From Opisthocomus hoazin (taxonomy: Eukaryota; Chordata; Aves; Opisthocomiformes; Opisthocomidae), in assembly GCF_030867145.1 (NCBI RefSeq), contig NC_134433.1:9375216-9439215 (forward strand): a stretch of DNA of 64,000 nt, given 5' to 3'. Below the pieces are notes generated by a model that worked only from the letters and a program-made list of their open reading frames with translations, did not search any database and had not been told where the DNA came from. The translations under genes and the position numbers were made by a program. How positions within the stretch are numbered: position 1 is the first letter of the stretch; every line of letters starts with the position of its first letter. Below, one piece after another: positions 50,825 to 64,000 of the stretch.

Positions 50825-51592
50825 AGAATCACAGAATCATAGAATAGTTTGGGTTGGAAGGGATCTTTAAAGGTCATCTAATCCATACCCCCTTCAATGA
50901 GCAGGGACATCTTCAACTGGATCAGGTTACTCAGAGCCCTGTCCAGCCTGACCTTGAATGTTCAGGGATGGGGCATCCACAATTTCTCTGAGCAACCTGG
51001 GCCAGTGCCTCACCACCCTCACTGTAACGAATTTCTTTCTTATATCTGATCTAAATCTCCCCGCTTTCAGTTTAACGCCATCACCCCTTGTCCTATCACT
51101 CCATGCCCTTGTAGAAAGTCCCTCCCCAGCTTTCTTGTGGGCCCCTTCAGGTACTGGAAGGCCGCAATAAGGTCTCCCCAGAGCCTTCTCTTCAACTAGG
51201 CTGAACAGCCCCAACTCTCTCAGCCTTTCCTCATAGGAGAGGGGTTCCAGCCCCTTGATCATTTTTGCGGCCTGCTCAGGCCTCGCTCCAGCAGGTCCAT
51301 GTGTTTTCTGTGCTGAGAGCTCCAGAGCTGGACAAAGGACTCCCAGCGGCGTCTCACCAGACGGGAGCAGAGAGGGAGAATGCCCTCCCTCACCCTGCTG
51401 GCCGCGCTTCTTTAGATGCAGCCCAGGATGTGGTTGGCTTTCTGGGCTGCGAGCGCACATAGTCAGCTCATGTCCAGTTTTTCATCCACCAGTACCCCAA
51501 AGTCCTTCTCTGCGGGGCTGCTCTCGATCCCTTCATCCCCCAGCCTGTGTTGATACCGGGGGTTGCCCTGACCCAGGTGCAGGACCTTGCAG
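50825..51592 (-). mobile_element. CR1 LINE 3' fragment, well preserved
   Basis: The minus strand holds about 770 bp of CR1. Its 3' tail is the plus-strand start 'agaatcacagaatcatagaatag', and its 5' truncation is near 51592, after 'gtgcaggaccttgca'. The minus strand retains ORF2 C-terminal blocks (LSYEERLRELGLFSL, SDRTRGDGVKL, FRSDIRKKFVTVRVVRHW) with a frameshift between the first two. It is much more GC-rich than the flanks and better preserved than the 10.4-kb copy, so younger. No target duplication is visible, as usual for CR1. Confidence 0.95.
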
Positions 51593-54500
51593 AGTTCTGA
51601 GTGAGCCATGTCAGTTTACTGTGGCTAACCTGCTTTGCTTTTATTTATAAATAATACATTCATACACAATGGCTATAAATAGTATTTCATTAATTTTATT
51701 GCTTATTTAGATATTTCCCTAAAGGGCTAATACGGAGTTACTGTTGTGTTACTATTTCAGCTTCTGTTTTTCCAGAAGTTTAGTTTGCAAACCATACAGT
51801 GTACTTGGAGCTGAGGCTAAGCTCAGCAGCTAGGCTTTGGATGAAGAGCACATTTGGTGTAATTAGATTTGTGGGTTTAGGTGTTTGGGGTTTATTTTTT
51901 TTAGTGTATAACAGTGTAATAAAAAGAAATGGCTGTAATTTATGGCCCAGCATTTGGCAAGTGGCTTGTCTGGTCTAGGATTATTTTTTTTTAATGGTAG
52001 AAATTTTAAATTTAGGTTAGAATTTCAAAGAAGCTTAATACCCACAACTAAAGCAGATGTTCAGTGCTGCCAAGCTAGGGCATTCAAAAATCATGAATTA
52101 GGCATGAAAATACCAGTATTAACTTAAAATAAGAAGATACAGACACAAACTTACACCCCTATACCCACATGGTTATACAGGTACCTCTGAATAAGGCTAA
52201 TGTTTAATTTTGTATCAAATTAACACACGATGTAAATTTAGTCTATTATGTTTTCACATAGAATGTGATATTTCTGATGTTGAAATGAATCTCATAAATT
52301 AAAACATTTTGATGTTCAATTAAGTATCCTTAGGTAAAAAAAAAAAATATTTTTATTTTGCTTAATAAGCAGCAATTTTCAGTGAGGATCTGAGACTAAA
52401 TTATTCTCTATGTCACAATATTGCACCAGTTTAGCTTTTGTTTCTTTTTTCAGCATTCCAGTATTTGCTTTCCATGTGCATTTATTTACAAGCTTTTCTC
52501 TACAATAATGAAAGCTCAGAAATTCTTGTTTTGAGTTTTACACAAACTAAGATTCTGTAATCATCTAGTTTCAGGGACTCTAGACTTAAGAAGAACACTA
52601 AGCATGATACGAATTACAAAAAAGTCAGGAGAACTACGAATAAGGTGCTTTGTTTTTCTTTACCAAGAAAGCTCAGCCTTTGCTTTCTTTGCAAGAGTTC
52701 AATCTCTGGCATAACAAATACCTACTCATAAAGAGAACTTCTAAGACAACAGCTTTCTGAAAAATATAATTGCACTTTTAGGTGCTGAGTGCCTTTGTAG
52801 AGCAAATACTCATTAGATGGTACAGACAAACGCCGGCATGACAAATAGAAAACTTTAGCCAAAATATTTTATGTGAGTTGCCATGTACGCTGTACTCTGG
52901 TACTGCAAATGCTTATACTTAGACATTGTGGAAGAGGGGCCCCTTTGAAATGGATTACTGACCCAGCCTGATCCAAAGCTATCCAGAAGCATCGAAACAG
53001 TGTGCCACTGACTTCCACTGAACCTTGGATCAAGTCCGCGGAGTGTAAAGGTAAGCATATGAAACAGGCTTTGCAGGACTCGGAAGCCTTTTGAGAGCAT
53101 GGCTCGCATTCAGGCACAACGTGAAAAGTGCTGATTGTATCCCACTGTCCCAGTGTATAACACTACTGTGCAGACTGACTCACTCTGTTTTCTTAAAGCA
53201 GATGTCCACTTGTCTGTGTTATTGTAATCCAAAGAAGTGATGCCTTGGTGCTGAAATACAGAAAAGCAACGGCACATTAACAGCATGTTACTGGAATACA
53301 TCAGAGCAATTGTGCTCTAGTGCTGTATTACTTACTACAGGGCATCTCAGTAACAACACTCACAGTAATGCTGAGTACTTCTGCTGAGGTGAAAGAAACA
53401 TCTTAATGGGAGACCCTGACATTTCTGCAGGCCCATCTAAATTCCTTCAAATCAACACAGTGATTGCCCTAGCATGAGGTCACAAAGAGACATGTAAAAA
53501 CATTAAATCACAAAAAAGTGCAAACCCCAAGTCAAAACATAACTCACAGGAGTATGTGAAATCCTACAGGGCTTTGAGCTAACTGCATTAACTGTGGAAA
53601 CAATCAGGGGTAGTGAAAGGAGGGCATTTCAGACCTCTTCAAGAAAAGCCTTAACAGTCTTCTACTACGATGATTCAAGAACTTGAAGGTCTACAGTGGT
53701 CACAGAGCAATTCATTTGGAAGAATTCATGCAAAATGTCATTTGTTCTGGCTACTGGATCTGAAGCTAGCAAGGCGTATAACTGTTTATTCAGTTTTTAA
53801 AGCGACACTGATCCTCTAGCCAGGCCTGGGAGTATTTCAGCAGACTCTCCAACAGAAAGAATTACCTACACAAAAGAATTGCGCAAGATCAACTGAAATA
53901 CTGAAAAACCACGTAAGTCTGTCATAGAGATTCTCCATCTAGTTCCAGTGACAACCTCCTGTTTATATTGATTTTGCATATAGCGTCAGCTACAGATTAA
54001 ACCTTGCACTACCATGGCTCTATCACTACAAGTCTTTCTTTTGTCTCAGTCAAAGCTCAGTGAGTGTAAGGGGTCTACAATGGAAAGTTTGTGCAAAGTA
54101 AAGCAGAACGTGAATACACGGCAGCCATCACGTAGAAACTCAAAATGAGAACTAAACATACAGTAGCTTACTCCACTTCCAAAGCTTGCACTTCGGGAAA
54201 TGAGGTGTACTAGCCAGTTCAGTTTAAATTCACATTTAAACAGCGTCTGCACTGAAAGCACCAGAGAAGACTTTCAGTGATCTGGCCTTCAAAGCGCAAA
54301 GGCATTTACACGGGCAAGATCTGTCTTCTGTCTGCAACAGAAAAAAATACAGATTTTATTCAGAACTGCACATGGAGGATTCGGATTCATTTTGATTTTA
54401 AATTCATTTCAACCTAAAATCTTTGGCCTTGATTCTTACAGCTTGTGAAGTCATTTACGTCTGTGCAGAGTGGAAGTAAGAAGCTTCCTACTGAGAGTGC

Positions 54501-57500
54501 TTGGTAATCCTCATTCACCTTTACATGTGCACAATGATTATACAAGATGTATATCCCAGTGCCAGCAAGTTACTGCCCAGTGTCTCTGTGCAAATCCACC
54601 TTCGTCCATAATGCAGGCCACTATGCCATGCTGTGAACATGAATGGCTAATGGGCTGGCATGCTCCTGCTCTGCCACCCCTGCTGCAAGGCCTACAACCT
54701 CTAGCAGACGGGTAGGACAGACAACGCAGAACAGTACCTTCAGTTAGAGCAATCAGAGTTCATGTGTAGAAGCAACATCACCTGCCCGAGGTCTCAGCAA
54801 GCCAGAGACAAACACTGACAGTGGAATCTCTGTCTTCTAAGTCCCAGAGACCAAGCTCTTGCTGCCTGTTAATATTTTGTTACTTTTGTTCATTAGTATT
54901 TTTGCTTGTAAGTACTCTGTTAGAGGTAGACATCTACCTCTAGCAAACTCCGAGCAATCTCTTTCAAGTAAGCCCATGATGCTCACAACAATCTTTTTGT
55001 ATTTAACTGGGAATTTGTGGAAAAGTTGGGATTTCACTAAAAAACTGCAGAATGTTTGCAATGCTTGTTGTGGATTTGGTTTCCTCATTGTCTTTTCGGT
55101 GAAAAAAAATTTGAGTGAAATCTGATTAATCAAAACAATCCTGTTCCTGAGGGAAGACTTTGGATGGTTTCGGATTTCCAGACTAATTCAGAAAGAGATT
55201 AAATTTTGTGTCAAAACATGTAAAAATATGTCTGTTCATATTTAAATGTCAAAAATAAATATTGTGTCAGTTTGTGAAGAACTGAGCACAAAGCAAGCAG
55301 TAGCGAAATGCGAAAATCTTATCGTGAGACACATAAATATTACTTTTTACCCAGTTACACAGTTCAATCATTGGATGTTACAACACAGCAACAGATTCAA
55401 TGAATGTGGATGGGAGAATCCCATCAGCAAGATGATTAATCTTTAACTATTAGCAATACTTAAAATGCCAGAGTGAAAGCACAAAGGGCAAACAGATTTA
55501 GCAAATCTTGCTGATTCCAGTTCTTCCTGAAAAGTTTGTAACATCACCTGCAAAGTATCCAAAAGAGTAGTTTGGGGTTTTTTTCTTAAGTGAATACTCA
55601 AAACTTTGAATGGTATGTTGCTGTTTTTTCGTGTTGGAAACTGTCTTGTTCTGTACCTAAAGGGCTATTCCCATTCAGTGCCCAACACACAGCAATGAGG
55701 TTAAATTGGTCTGGATGACATCAGCTATATGTAATCAAACCAGCAGCCCATGTCCGATCCTTTCTGTGACCATGTTAGGTGTTAAATTAAGGTCTGATTA
55801 AGAGTGTGCTGCTGCAGTTAAGGTCAAGGACTAAAGATCACAAGCTTTGTTTCATCTAATAACAATAAAGACTGTCTGGCTGCCAAATATCACAACAGCC
55901 CTTGTTCTCCTATCAGACTGCTGTCCAGCTAGAGGGATCTGATTTCACTGGTATCCCTTTTTAAACCCTGCTTCTAAGAGGGTTTGTAGCTATTTCATCT
56001 GTATTAAGTCGCACTGTGTTACCCGAGGCTAGATGGTACATTCTATATGATCAAAGCAGAAATGCAGCAGCTTCTGACGTGGCTGAGGGGAAAAAAATAT
56101 CAAGGAAGGAGAAAAAAGATACAGCACTACAAAATACCAGGTCATGCCACTAAAGTAAGCACCCACAGGTAAGTTCATAACATGAGACCACACGATGGTG
56201 GAAACTGCACCCATGTGTTTGCTTGGAACAAATCACAGGCTTGCTGCACCAGCAGTCAGCAGGAGAGATGTGTCAAATTGGAGAGATGGGAGATAAAAGC
56301 AGAGTGGTGAAGAGAAAATCCAGCAACTTCTTTGCAGGATGGAGACAAGAATGGGTGCATAAGAGCTTCTCCCTGCAGAAGTGTTCCACACAGACGGGTC
56401 AGGAGACATTACCAGAGCAACTGTCTGTTATGAGAGAGCAAAATTTCTAATAGTCTGACAAAGTCTGCTCACAAAACATGCACATATTAATCTCAGATGA
56501 ATACAGGGTGCTGGGGCATGTTCGCTTCCTGAAAAGGAGGGCAGAGCAGAGTAAGAAACCATATGGCCCCAAAATAATCTCTCACAGCCACATCGTATTT
56601 TATGTTTCCATACTTGGGGTACAGTTTCAGAGTAGATACTGATTCATTTTTCAAGAGTCATCTGAAGCATCTTTCATTCGCTCCTAGTACTTAATAGACT
56701 ATTAATAGAGCACTGTTCATACCTGGAAGGACAATTTTGCCATTCTGTGAGGCTGCACACAGAAAACTCATCATAGGGACACACTAAAGCCACTACATGT
56801 TTAGACAGTTCTTTGTGGATATTGCATACGTGATCAGAAAATTTCTTTGAGGTGTCTTGATGCTTTGCATTTCAGGATTTGGCATATAACCTCTCTGCTT
56901 CCTAACAAGCTCTGAGTGAATCCCAAAAGGTTCAGTGCTACAGTTCAACATGGATTAGCTTCCACCTCCTTACCGTTGCAGCTGAGCTAGAGATCTCTGC
57001 AGAGCAGACTTTGCGGTGGGAGTTCCCGGACTTCCTGGAATCTGAGTTGCATCAGAAATACAGTGAACACCACAAAAACAGCCAGGTGTGAAAAATGACT
57101 TCTCCATGACAAAAGCATTACGTTCACATTTGGACTCAGTGCCTGAACTGGAAAGTGACATTTTACTAAATTAAGAAATTCCTGTACACCTTATTTCCCA
57201 CCTATCTGTAAAAACAGTGTGACATTGCTAGCAGAATCATGTGCTAGTCATGGTAGGGTCTATCTTTCTGATGATAAAGAGAAATTTTTTCTGTCACCAC
57301 TTAAATTTCAGAACACAGACTGCAAAAAAAATCCAGTCAAAGGGCAGGTTTGGTTGGATTTGATTCACCTCCTGATCATTCTTCTTGATAAATTTTACAA
57401 GCAAATATTGTACACAGAGAACCACAGTTTTATTTCAGTGTTAGAGGCTGTGGTCAAAGCATTTAAATTCAGTTGTGTAAGACTGAACATATATATCCGT

Positions 57501-59739
57501 ATTATCTAGATGACAGCACTGAGCAGTCCCGATTAACTGCTGCTAATCAAGGGAAGTTGCTTTTGAAAATGATCATTAGTTTTGAAAATCGAGCCACTGC
57601 TGACAGGGTATTTTGGTGCCATTTTAGATGCCTAATTTAGGCACTTCAGTCTGGATCCAAATAAAATCAACGGCAAAGTTCAGTATAGGTAGCAGGTCAG
57701 AACAGTGCAGCTCAGCCACCCGCTCTAGTACGGGAACAACATGATAGCATCATGTCTTGGCATCTTTGACTGCCCAGGCTACATGACCAGGGACCCAGTC
57801 ACAAGCAAGTGGCCTGGCAACAGCTCTTACCATAAATCTGGAGTGAACTCAGACTCCTGCTTTTGACTCTGAAGCTGTTGATAGAAGGATTGCTTTTGAA
57901 AACTTTCCAGACTTGTCTCGGATAGCTGCATTACGTTATCTCGGTATCTGCACTACTCCCTAAACTACACTTAAGCTAGTGTAAGAGGGACTGTTGTACA
58001 TATTATGGTAATGTCATTTATTTATTTTACGCAACTGGAAAATTTAAGGGCAACCACTTCACTTCTGTGCTGTATAGATTAGAGTGTTCACAGTAACACC
58101 TGCTTACTGGAGAGACAGAAAAAAAAGCCCTTATATTCCTTCCTTATTGCAACTTGTTATTATAGCTTGAATGGTTCCTAGTGACTTCCTAAGATTAATG
58201 TTAATATTCTGATCGGAGTCTTCCCTCTGGAGTTTTATTATGGGTTTTGAACATTCATTTCATTTAACATACACATGGGAGCAAGTCTGGTGGTTCCAAA
58301 AATATTTGTAGTTGGAAATCACAGTGATTTTTTGTTAGGCTAAGAGCCAAAGAAATCACAAATCAGAAGTCTGTTATAGAGCAGTTCCAATTTCTTGGCA
58401 TCTAAATTTCACTTTATGTATATGCATAGTGTGACGTTTTCCCTAGCTGTATGGCACTGAAGATTTACTGAGAAATGCATTGCTTATCTATTTTTCAAGG
58501 TTTCTGGTGGAACTAGAGAGTTTGTCTAGCTGACTGGGGATTCGTAGGGATTTTATGGACTTCCTGTGTGAGCCAGGGACTGCCCATTGGGTATGCATCT
58601 TTCTCTATCACAGCTGGTTTTTTTGAACCAAAGTGTGGAGTAGAAATTTCATCCCTGATTTTTTTGGCTGGATTGATTGTTTAGTCTAGGAACTCTCAAG
58701 TAGACTTTCTAGGTGCTGGAATTTCTCTTTTTCTTCAGTCAGCAGCTGATGTTGTATGGTGTACATCAGAGTCTAGATTCACATCTTAGTGAGCAAAGAT
58801 TTATGTTTGTCCTAATGCTCCTTGACATTAATGAGTATTACAGACATGTATCCCCATGGATTAAGTTGAGAACACACCCCAGAGTGTGTGTGGAGTTTGT
58901 CATTAGGGCATCACACTGCTAAAACCAACAGAGAAATTCCAAGGGTAAGAAAGCAATTGGATCTCTTCTCTTTGCCGGAGTGCATGTAAGAGATACGCTT
59001 TAAACCTTCTCATATTTCCAGCCCTCTCAAACCAATTCCTGCATTCATTTTTGATTGTTAATGACTTCAAAGAAGAATTGATTGCCACTTTTAAGACATT
59101 TCCCATAACAACATTATGGGCAATATTCTGCCAGCAGAGAGTATTTCTGTAGCTCTATAGTGCTCTCTAATTAAGGAACTTCTATATAGCTGGAGGAGAG
59201 AAGAGAGTATCTTTTTTCCTCAACCAGCTGTTTCAGGGACTGAGTCAATACAATGGGATGACTCTGTACACTCCATTATCTAGAGATTGCGACTCCTCAA
59301 TGAAATATTATGGATCCTGTGGGATGTGGCAGAGACTGTGGCACAGACACAACTGATAGCAGTGCATCAGCTACCAAAAGGATACGCTAGCTCTGGCTGC
59401 ACCAGATCAGGCTGGTTTCTGCAGATCTGTGTGGAGATGTTTGCTCTCCACTGCTCATTGATCCAGGTTTTGAGTATATTCAAGTGCAGGGCAGCAGGGG
59501 CACGTAGTCAGCTATATTATCTGTACATCCTGTGGACAACTCAAATGTAAGCTAGATAAACCATACAAAAAAAAATAGACTCCATGAGGTAATTTCAGTC
59601 TCCCTTAAAGCCCCATGTAAAACTGACCTGTGGGAGGGACTCGGTGCAGAACTACCACACATCCACGCTCCCATGTGCCTGGTTGATAGGAGTTTTCTAG
59701 GCTGGCTATTTTCACACACGGGGGTTATTAGCCTTGTGT
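51593..59739. other. Intergenic, no gene seen
   Basis: Unique AT-rich DNA. The only repeat recognised is an antisense MIR-like remnant at 54780-54870. An A-run lies at about 52337-52347. No exon-like segment with convincing splice sites was seen. Confidence 0.6.
54780..54870 (-). repeat. MIR-like SINE remnant (antisense orientation)
   Basis: 'cctgcccgaggtctcagcaagccagagac' followed by 'ggaatctctgtcttctaagtcccagagaccaagctctt' is the reverse complement of the MIR block carrying 'gaccttgggcaag' and the tRNA-like half. It is diverged but ordered. Confidence 0.6.
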
Positions 59740-59889
59740 AATCCTGCCTGTATCAGCTAGCTGCAACATGGAAATAAAAACTTTATGTTTTCCCTCAGAG
59801 CCCCTTGAGATCTTTCGGAGAAAATTTTCATAGCAGAATTCCAATTTATCTAATTTGAAAGCAATGGTTCCCGGATCAGTCACTTCCCT

Positions 59890-60035
59890 TGAAACACACC
59901 CATTTCTCCCTCAATAAAAGACGGATAACAATAGTACAAGAGATTTCTAAAATACTTTGAGATCTGTGAATATAAAGGGCTGTCTGTAAAGTGTTTAGAA
60001 AATTTCAAAAAAAGGTGCTACACAAATGCATATTT
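59890..60035 (+). repeat. MIR-like SINE remnant
   Basis: 'tctccctcaataaaagacggataacaatagtac' then 'tactttgagatctgtgaatataaagggctg' and 'aaggtgctacacaaatgcatatttatt' reproduce the MIR centre and 3' end in order. The 5' half is not recognisable. Confidence 0.5.
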
Positions 60036-62039
60036 ATTGTAGTGCTGACATTCTTGTGGCAGCTCTGAATGCAAAATCAAAAGCAGAGGGGGCAGAATAT
60101 AAGTCAGAATAAGAAACTGTCAGCTTTTAGCCTGTATCTTAAACTGCTTTGAAATGTTGCAGACATTCAGAGAATCAAGTTTGCTAATGTTGTATGTTAC
60201 AGAAATTACACCAATCTGGAATATAAATTTTCCTCCACCTTCTGAGAGAAGGTAAAGCTCTTAGGGATATACACAAATGAAGCCCTAATCCTACAAACTT
60301 TAATACATGTACCTAATGGTTAGGCAGCACAGTTGTCCCACTGATTTTAATAGCTTTACTCAGATGCATGTGTGGAAGTGTTTGCATGATTAGAAGTTAA
60401 TACTAATAAATGCGCAGTTCATACAAGATCCCTGTGTAAACAATCTATTTCTGCATGCAAGTGATGATTTTATTGCTGTTCTGTAATTCTGTGTAGTGGC
60501 TTTGTGAAGAAGTCTTATATTTTCTAAAGCAGTAAAATGTTTCTGATAGTGTTTTTCATTGCTAGCTCTTTGGGGGCTAATTAAAAGAAATATCTTAAAT
60601 TTATTCATTGCTTGGTTCCTTGATAGCAAAAGGCACCTGGTGTAAACATTAAAAAGAAAAGCAGGCAGCAGCCAGACCTCATCAAATATTAGATGCATTA
60701 GGACATTTTATTTATAAATATGAAATTGGTTTTAATGACTTCAAAAGGAGGAAATGCCAGGAAGAGCATAATGTAAGCAAGCTCAGTAAAGCTGTCATGA
60801 AGATGCCTACACCCACAAAAATCTAGCAATTGCACTTGCTCCCCCCCTTCTTGTCTCACATAGTAAGTGGCAATTCCAGCTGCAATTGGCAAAAATATAC
60901 ATAAAGGACTCCAGAACTAACCAAAACAAGCAGCAGATGAGATGGAGCATCCAAGGACGCGTCTCCATAGAAAGCACCACCAGTGACTGATCAGAAAATA
61001 GGTCATTTATGCTGAGTTGACCAATTCAGTGAAAAAAATCCTGACTCTTGACCCCTATGATTTAATGCAAAATGCTTAAGGATGAGAAATCCAGCCTTCT
61101 TTTGGGACAACATTTAAACAGGCACTTAATATTAAGCATACGCTTTACATTCACTAGACTTTACTTTCAAAAATGTTTAGCACTGTTTCACTCCGTTCCC
61201 ACTACTGACTTCAATAGATCAGTAATGAAGAGTGACTCAACATTTTAAAACTAAGCATGCATTCAGCAAAGTCCAAAATAAAGATGCAATAAATTCATGA
61301 TCAATAGACTAACAATACAAATGAGGAATAACAATAATTGTCCTGAAAAAGTTCTCTCTTCATGAGGCAAAAATCTATCCTGAAGGTAGATTTCAACTTA
61401 AGGCATTTTATTGTAATGAGGCATAGTCATTCACAGTAAATTGAGAAAGGTCTTCCACCTGTGTAAATTTGATGTCAGTAAGATCATTGTCCAGTTTTAG
61501 TGGGATGAACCACAGCATCATTTCTCATTTAGAGAGTTGAAGTTTTGAGCCAGATGTAATATACGTGACTGGGTCCAAAGAGGTAGAAAGATATATGTTA
61601 CAAGAACTCCCATTCACTGCTACTCAGCAACTTAGGAAAAGTGCTAAGCAAAAAGGAAGTTTGACGCAAAATGATTAAAGTACAAACTGATCGTAATAAA
61701 CCAAGAATGAGAACTTCATTCTAAGCCAACCTACTATGTGAAAACCTGAGACAAACCACAGACTGTATCAAGTCTACAAAGGACTTTCCTACTTAATTTG
61801 ACCTCTTCTAAGAGACGCTTGGACACAACTGTCCATGTACATGGAGTAATTGCTTTAATCCCGGTTGGGATGAAAAATCTTTCAGTAGTTGTCCTAGGAT
61901 ACCATAGGTGTGATGTTCTCAAAGGGTCATTTCCAAGTTTTAAAGAAGCAAAACTTTGTCGACTTTTTTAATCACATCAGAGGTGCCTCATTTCTAGGGC
62001 AGGAACTTTTCCTCATGTGCAAACAACATAAACAGACAT
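60036..62039. other. Intergenic, no gene seen
   Basis: AT-rich unique sequence. I saw neither exon-like segments nor a repeat family I could name. Confidence 0.6.
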
Positions 62040-62270
62040 TAGTTTTCCATCCTGCCCAGACCTTTAGAAGATGTCATCTCTGCCAGTAGTGCACTCTGGC
62101 CCTGGAGAGACTTACTAGTTCAACCTTGACTCTAAGGGAACTGAGCCACCTACTGAATCACAATCACACTTTCTACAGGCTAACACCTGTGTTTTCCTTG
62201 GAGGTCACCCCATCCAAGAACTAACCAGGTCTGACCCTGTTTAAGTTAGGAGATCCCAGAAGCAGAATTG
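62040..62270 (-). repeat. 5S-rRNA-derived SINE (AmnSINE1-like), antisense
   Basis: The segment 62173-62270 aligns to the reverse complement of the 3' two-thirds of vertebrate 5S rRNA: 'catccaagaactaaccagg' against 'catccaagtactaaccagg', then 'tctgaccctgtttaagtt' against 'ccgaccctgcttagctt', then 'gagatc'. This covers the 5S internal promoter. On the minus strand the match is followed by about 130 bp with 'ttcagtaggtggctcagttccc', which resembles the body of 5S-headed SINEs such as AmnSINE1. So this is more likely a SINE than a plain 5S pseudogene. The body assignment rests on memory of the family and is less certain than the 5S part. Confidence 0.7.
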
Positions 62271-64000
62271 TCCAGAACTCCAAAACTGAATATGAAAGAT
62301 ACCAAAAAGCCTCAGAGGAGTCTGAGAATAAGGAACTGCAGCAAGGGAGCACAGTCCCAGCTCAGAACTGCAGCTTGCAGGATACAAGCGTAGTATGCCA
62401 CAGCATGAATTCTCCATTCCAGGTTTTAAGTGACTTCAGTGAGAGGACCTTACTAGGTTTAGGATGAGAACAGGTCCAGACGAGGGGGAGCAGCAGAGAC
62501 TGTAGCTCATAAAAATACTCATTCCTACCAGCCGTATATATATATGAGCCTTCTTCTTCCACCAAGCCAGGTGACATTTAACAACGAAAATATTTAACCT
62601 GCATTTTACAAGGATGTACATCATTGACCATGATAAAACACAGGGATGTGGGAGAGTCAGGATGCAGCTTTTTCAGTGCAACTCCATATAAAGAAAGAAA
62701 AGGCAATTAAAAGGAGGTCCTGACATAAGGAAAACATCACAGTGAAATCCTGCCTTTTAATCTCTCTTCTCATCATCTTCCCTGCTTTTTAATCCTCTGC
62801 TGCACAGTTTTTTATACTTCTTCATTTTATCAACTTCACCTGTCTCAAAAGTCAGTAAAAACAGAGGCCACAGTTTTAAAATACAGGCAAATGAACTGAG
62901 GGACCAAACTTCTCAACTTCTCCAGAGGTGCTGACTACTCACAACTGTCAGTAACTTCACAGCAATCCATGCGTGATCAGTGCCTTTAAAAATCACTTAG
63001 GTGCTTGAAGAGGAACATAACTGAAAAACACAGAGGATGATACTTTCAAAACTTCTGCTTGAAGAGTCAGTATTTTACTTTCAGAAGTGATTTAGGCACT
63101 TGGGAACTCAAGAACTACCTAAAAAAAGAATCAAGTGTCTTCTGAAATGTATACTTATTTTTGTCAATCATAAACAGATACCTTTTCTGATAACATACTT
63201 ACCTAGAAGTCTTAGGCCCACCTCAGAGAAGGAGGCAACATTGTGGATTCAATGTACCTAAATGCTAGTCCAAGACTGGTCACACACTCTCCTACAGAAG
63301 CTCCACCAACACTCTGGTGGAAAAGTTAACTTCCCATGTTTATTGCCTTACGAAAAGTCCATTAAAGAATGACCTAAACAGCATCAAACTGATTGCCGTT
63401 GAACAACCTGAAGAAAGACTCTCCTGCATTTTACTAAAGCCTGTGCTACGTGGAAGGCCCTCATGGAAGAATACTTGTTTCAGACTTTCTCCTGTTACCA
63501 TTTGTTTCCTGACATCTGTTCATCACTAAGCTAGCAATAGATTCAGTGTCCCGCCATGACATATGTGAGCTTCCAAAACACTTTGAGAAGTAGGAAGACA
63601 CTGCTAAGTGTACAGAGACATGGACAAAACCAATTATGTCATAGCTGAAGCCAACTTGTTTATAGAGGAATTTTACAGCTGTCATTAGCGAAACGGAGAA
63701 GAGAGCCACTAGCATAAATTCATACCAGTGACAGATACAGACCAGGAGAAAAACATCTCAAGACATGGCAGCATGTTACTATGCCACTGATAGCCTGAAA
63801 TTCTGTTAATATTTATCTAATGTGCTGATTTTTAACATTTGGACTGCTGCTGGTAGAAAATAGCCAAACCAGCCTGAGGCCTTCACAAATGGGTTGATTG
63901 GCCAGAGTCAAACTACAGCTTAGCAAGTCCTCCTACCAGTAGTCCAAAGGCATCTGGAGCTAAAGGGGTCAATCAACTTACCTCTCCTTGGTCTGAGCTA
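62271..64000. other. Intergenic to the window end, no gene seen
   Basis: Unique sequence with a short TA run at about 62534-62545. No coding exon or recognisable transposon. Confidence 0.6.

Noticed and set aside
50927..51460. 177-codon minus-strand open frame
   Set aside because: It is the CR1 ORF2 C-terminal region in a 5'-truncated copy, with an internal frameshift.
62173..62270. A functional 5S rRNA gene
   Set aside because: The match is partial and diverged, lacks the 5' part of 5S, and is followed by SINE-like sequence.
36802..64000. First exon or CpG island of CUX1, expected upstream of MYL10 from mammalian gene order
   Set aside because: No CpG-dense segment and no CUX1-like N-terminal peptide was seen; it probably lies beyond the window.

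Overview
This is vertebrate nuclear DNA, almost certainly from a bird. It is sparse and intron-rich, with one spliced gene in 64 kb. It carries three clear CR1 LINE 3' fragments with the avian-type tail built on ATTCTATGA, several old MIR-like SINE remnants and a 5S-rRNA-derived SINE. No prokaryotic features, CRISPR array or tRNA gene was found. The species cannot be named from the sequence.

The one gene I can reconstruct is a myosin regulatory light chain on the minus strand, best read as MYL10. Six coding exons (29134-29220, 26404-26479, 24815-24919, 21446-21524, 16382-16430, 15543-15641) have GT/AG boundaries and matching phases. They give 164 residues plus the initiator Met. The stop is at 15543-15545 and a poly(A) signal at 15418-15423. 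In this family the first coding exon usually carries only the Met codon. The best candidate is ATG|GTAGGT at 36561-36563. It lies about 75 bp downstream of a TATA box (36632-36639), with a MEF2-like core and an inverted pair of CCAAT motifs further upstream. This gives a predicted transcription unit of about 21 kb.

Layout: 1-15.4 kb is intergenic sequence downstream of MYL10, with a MIR-like copy near 1.1 kb, a GC-rich island at 6.8-7.7 kb that holds an orphan exon-like segment, and an old CR1 at 10.4 kb. The gene occupies 15.4-36.6 kb. From 36.7 to 64 kb is upstream intergenic DNA with a CR1 stub at 44.15 kb, two larger CR1 fragments at 45.6-46.3 and 50.8-51.6 kb, MIR-like remnants, and the antisense 5S-derived SINE near 62.1-62.3 kb. 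In mammals MYL10 lies between COL26A1 and CUX1, but I see no exon of either here.

I did not find a new biological system. The items most worth checking are the predicted MYL10 promoter with its one-codon first exon, the 5S-derived SINE, and the orphan exon-like segment at 7.3 kb.
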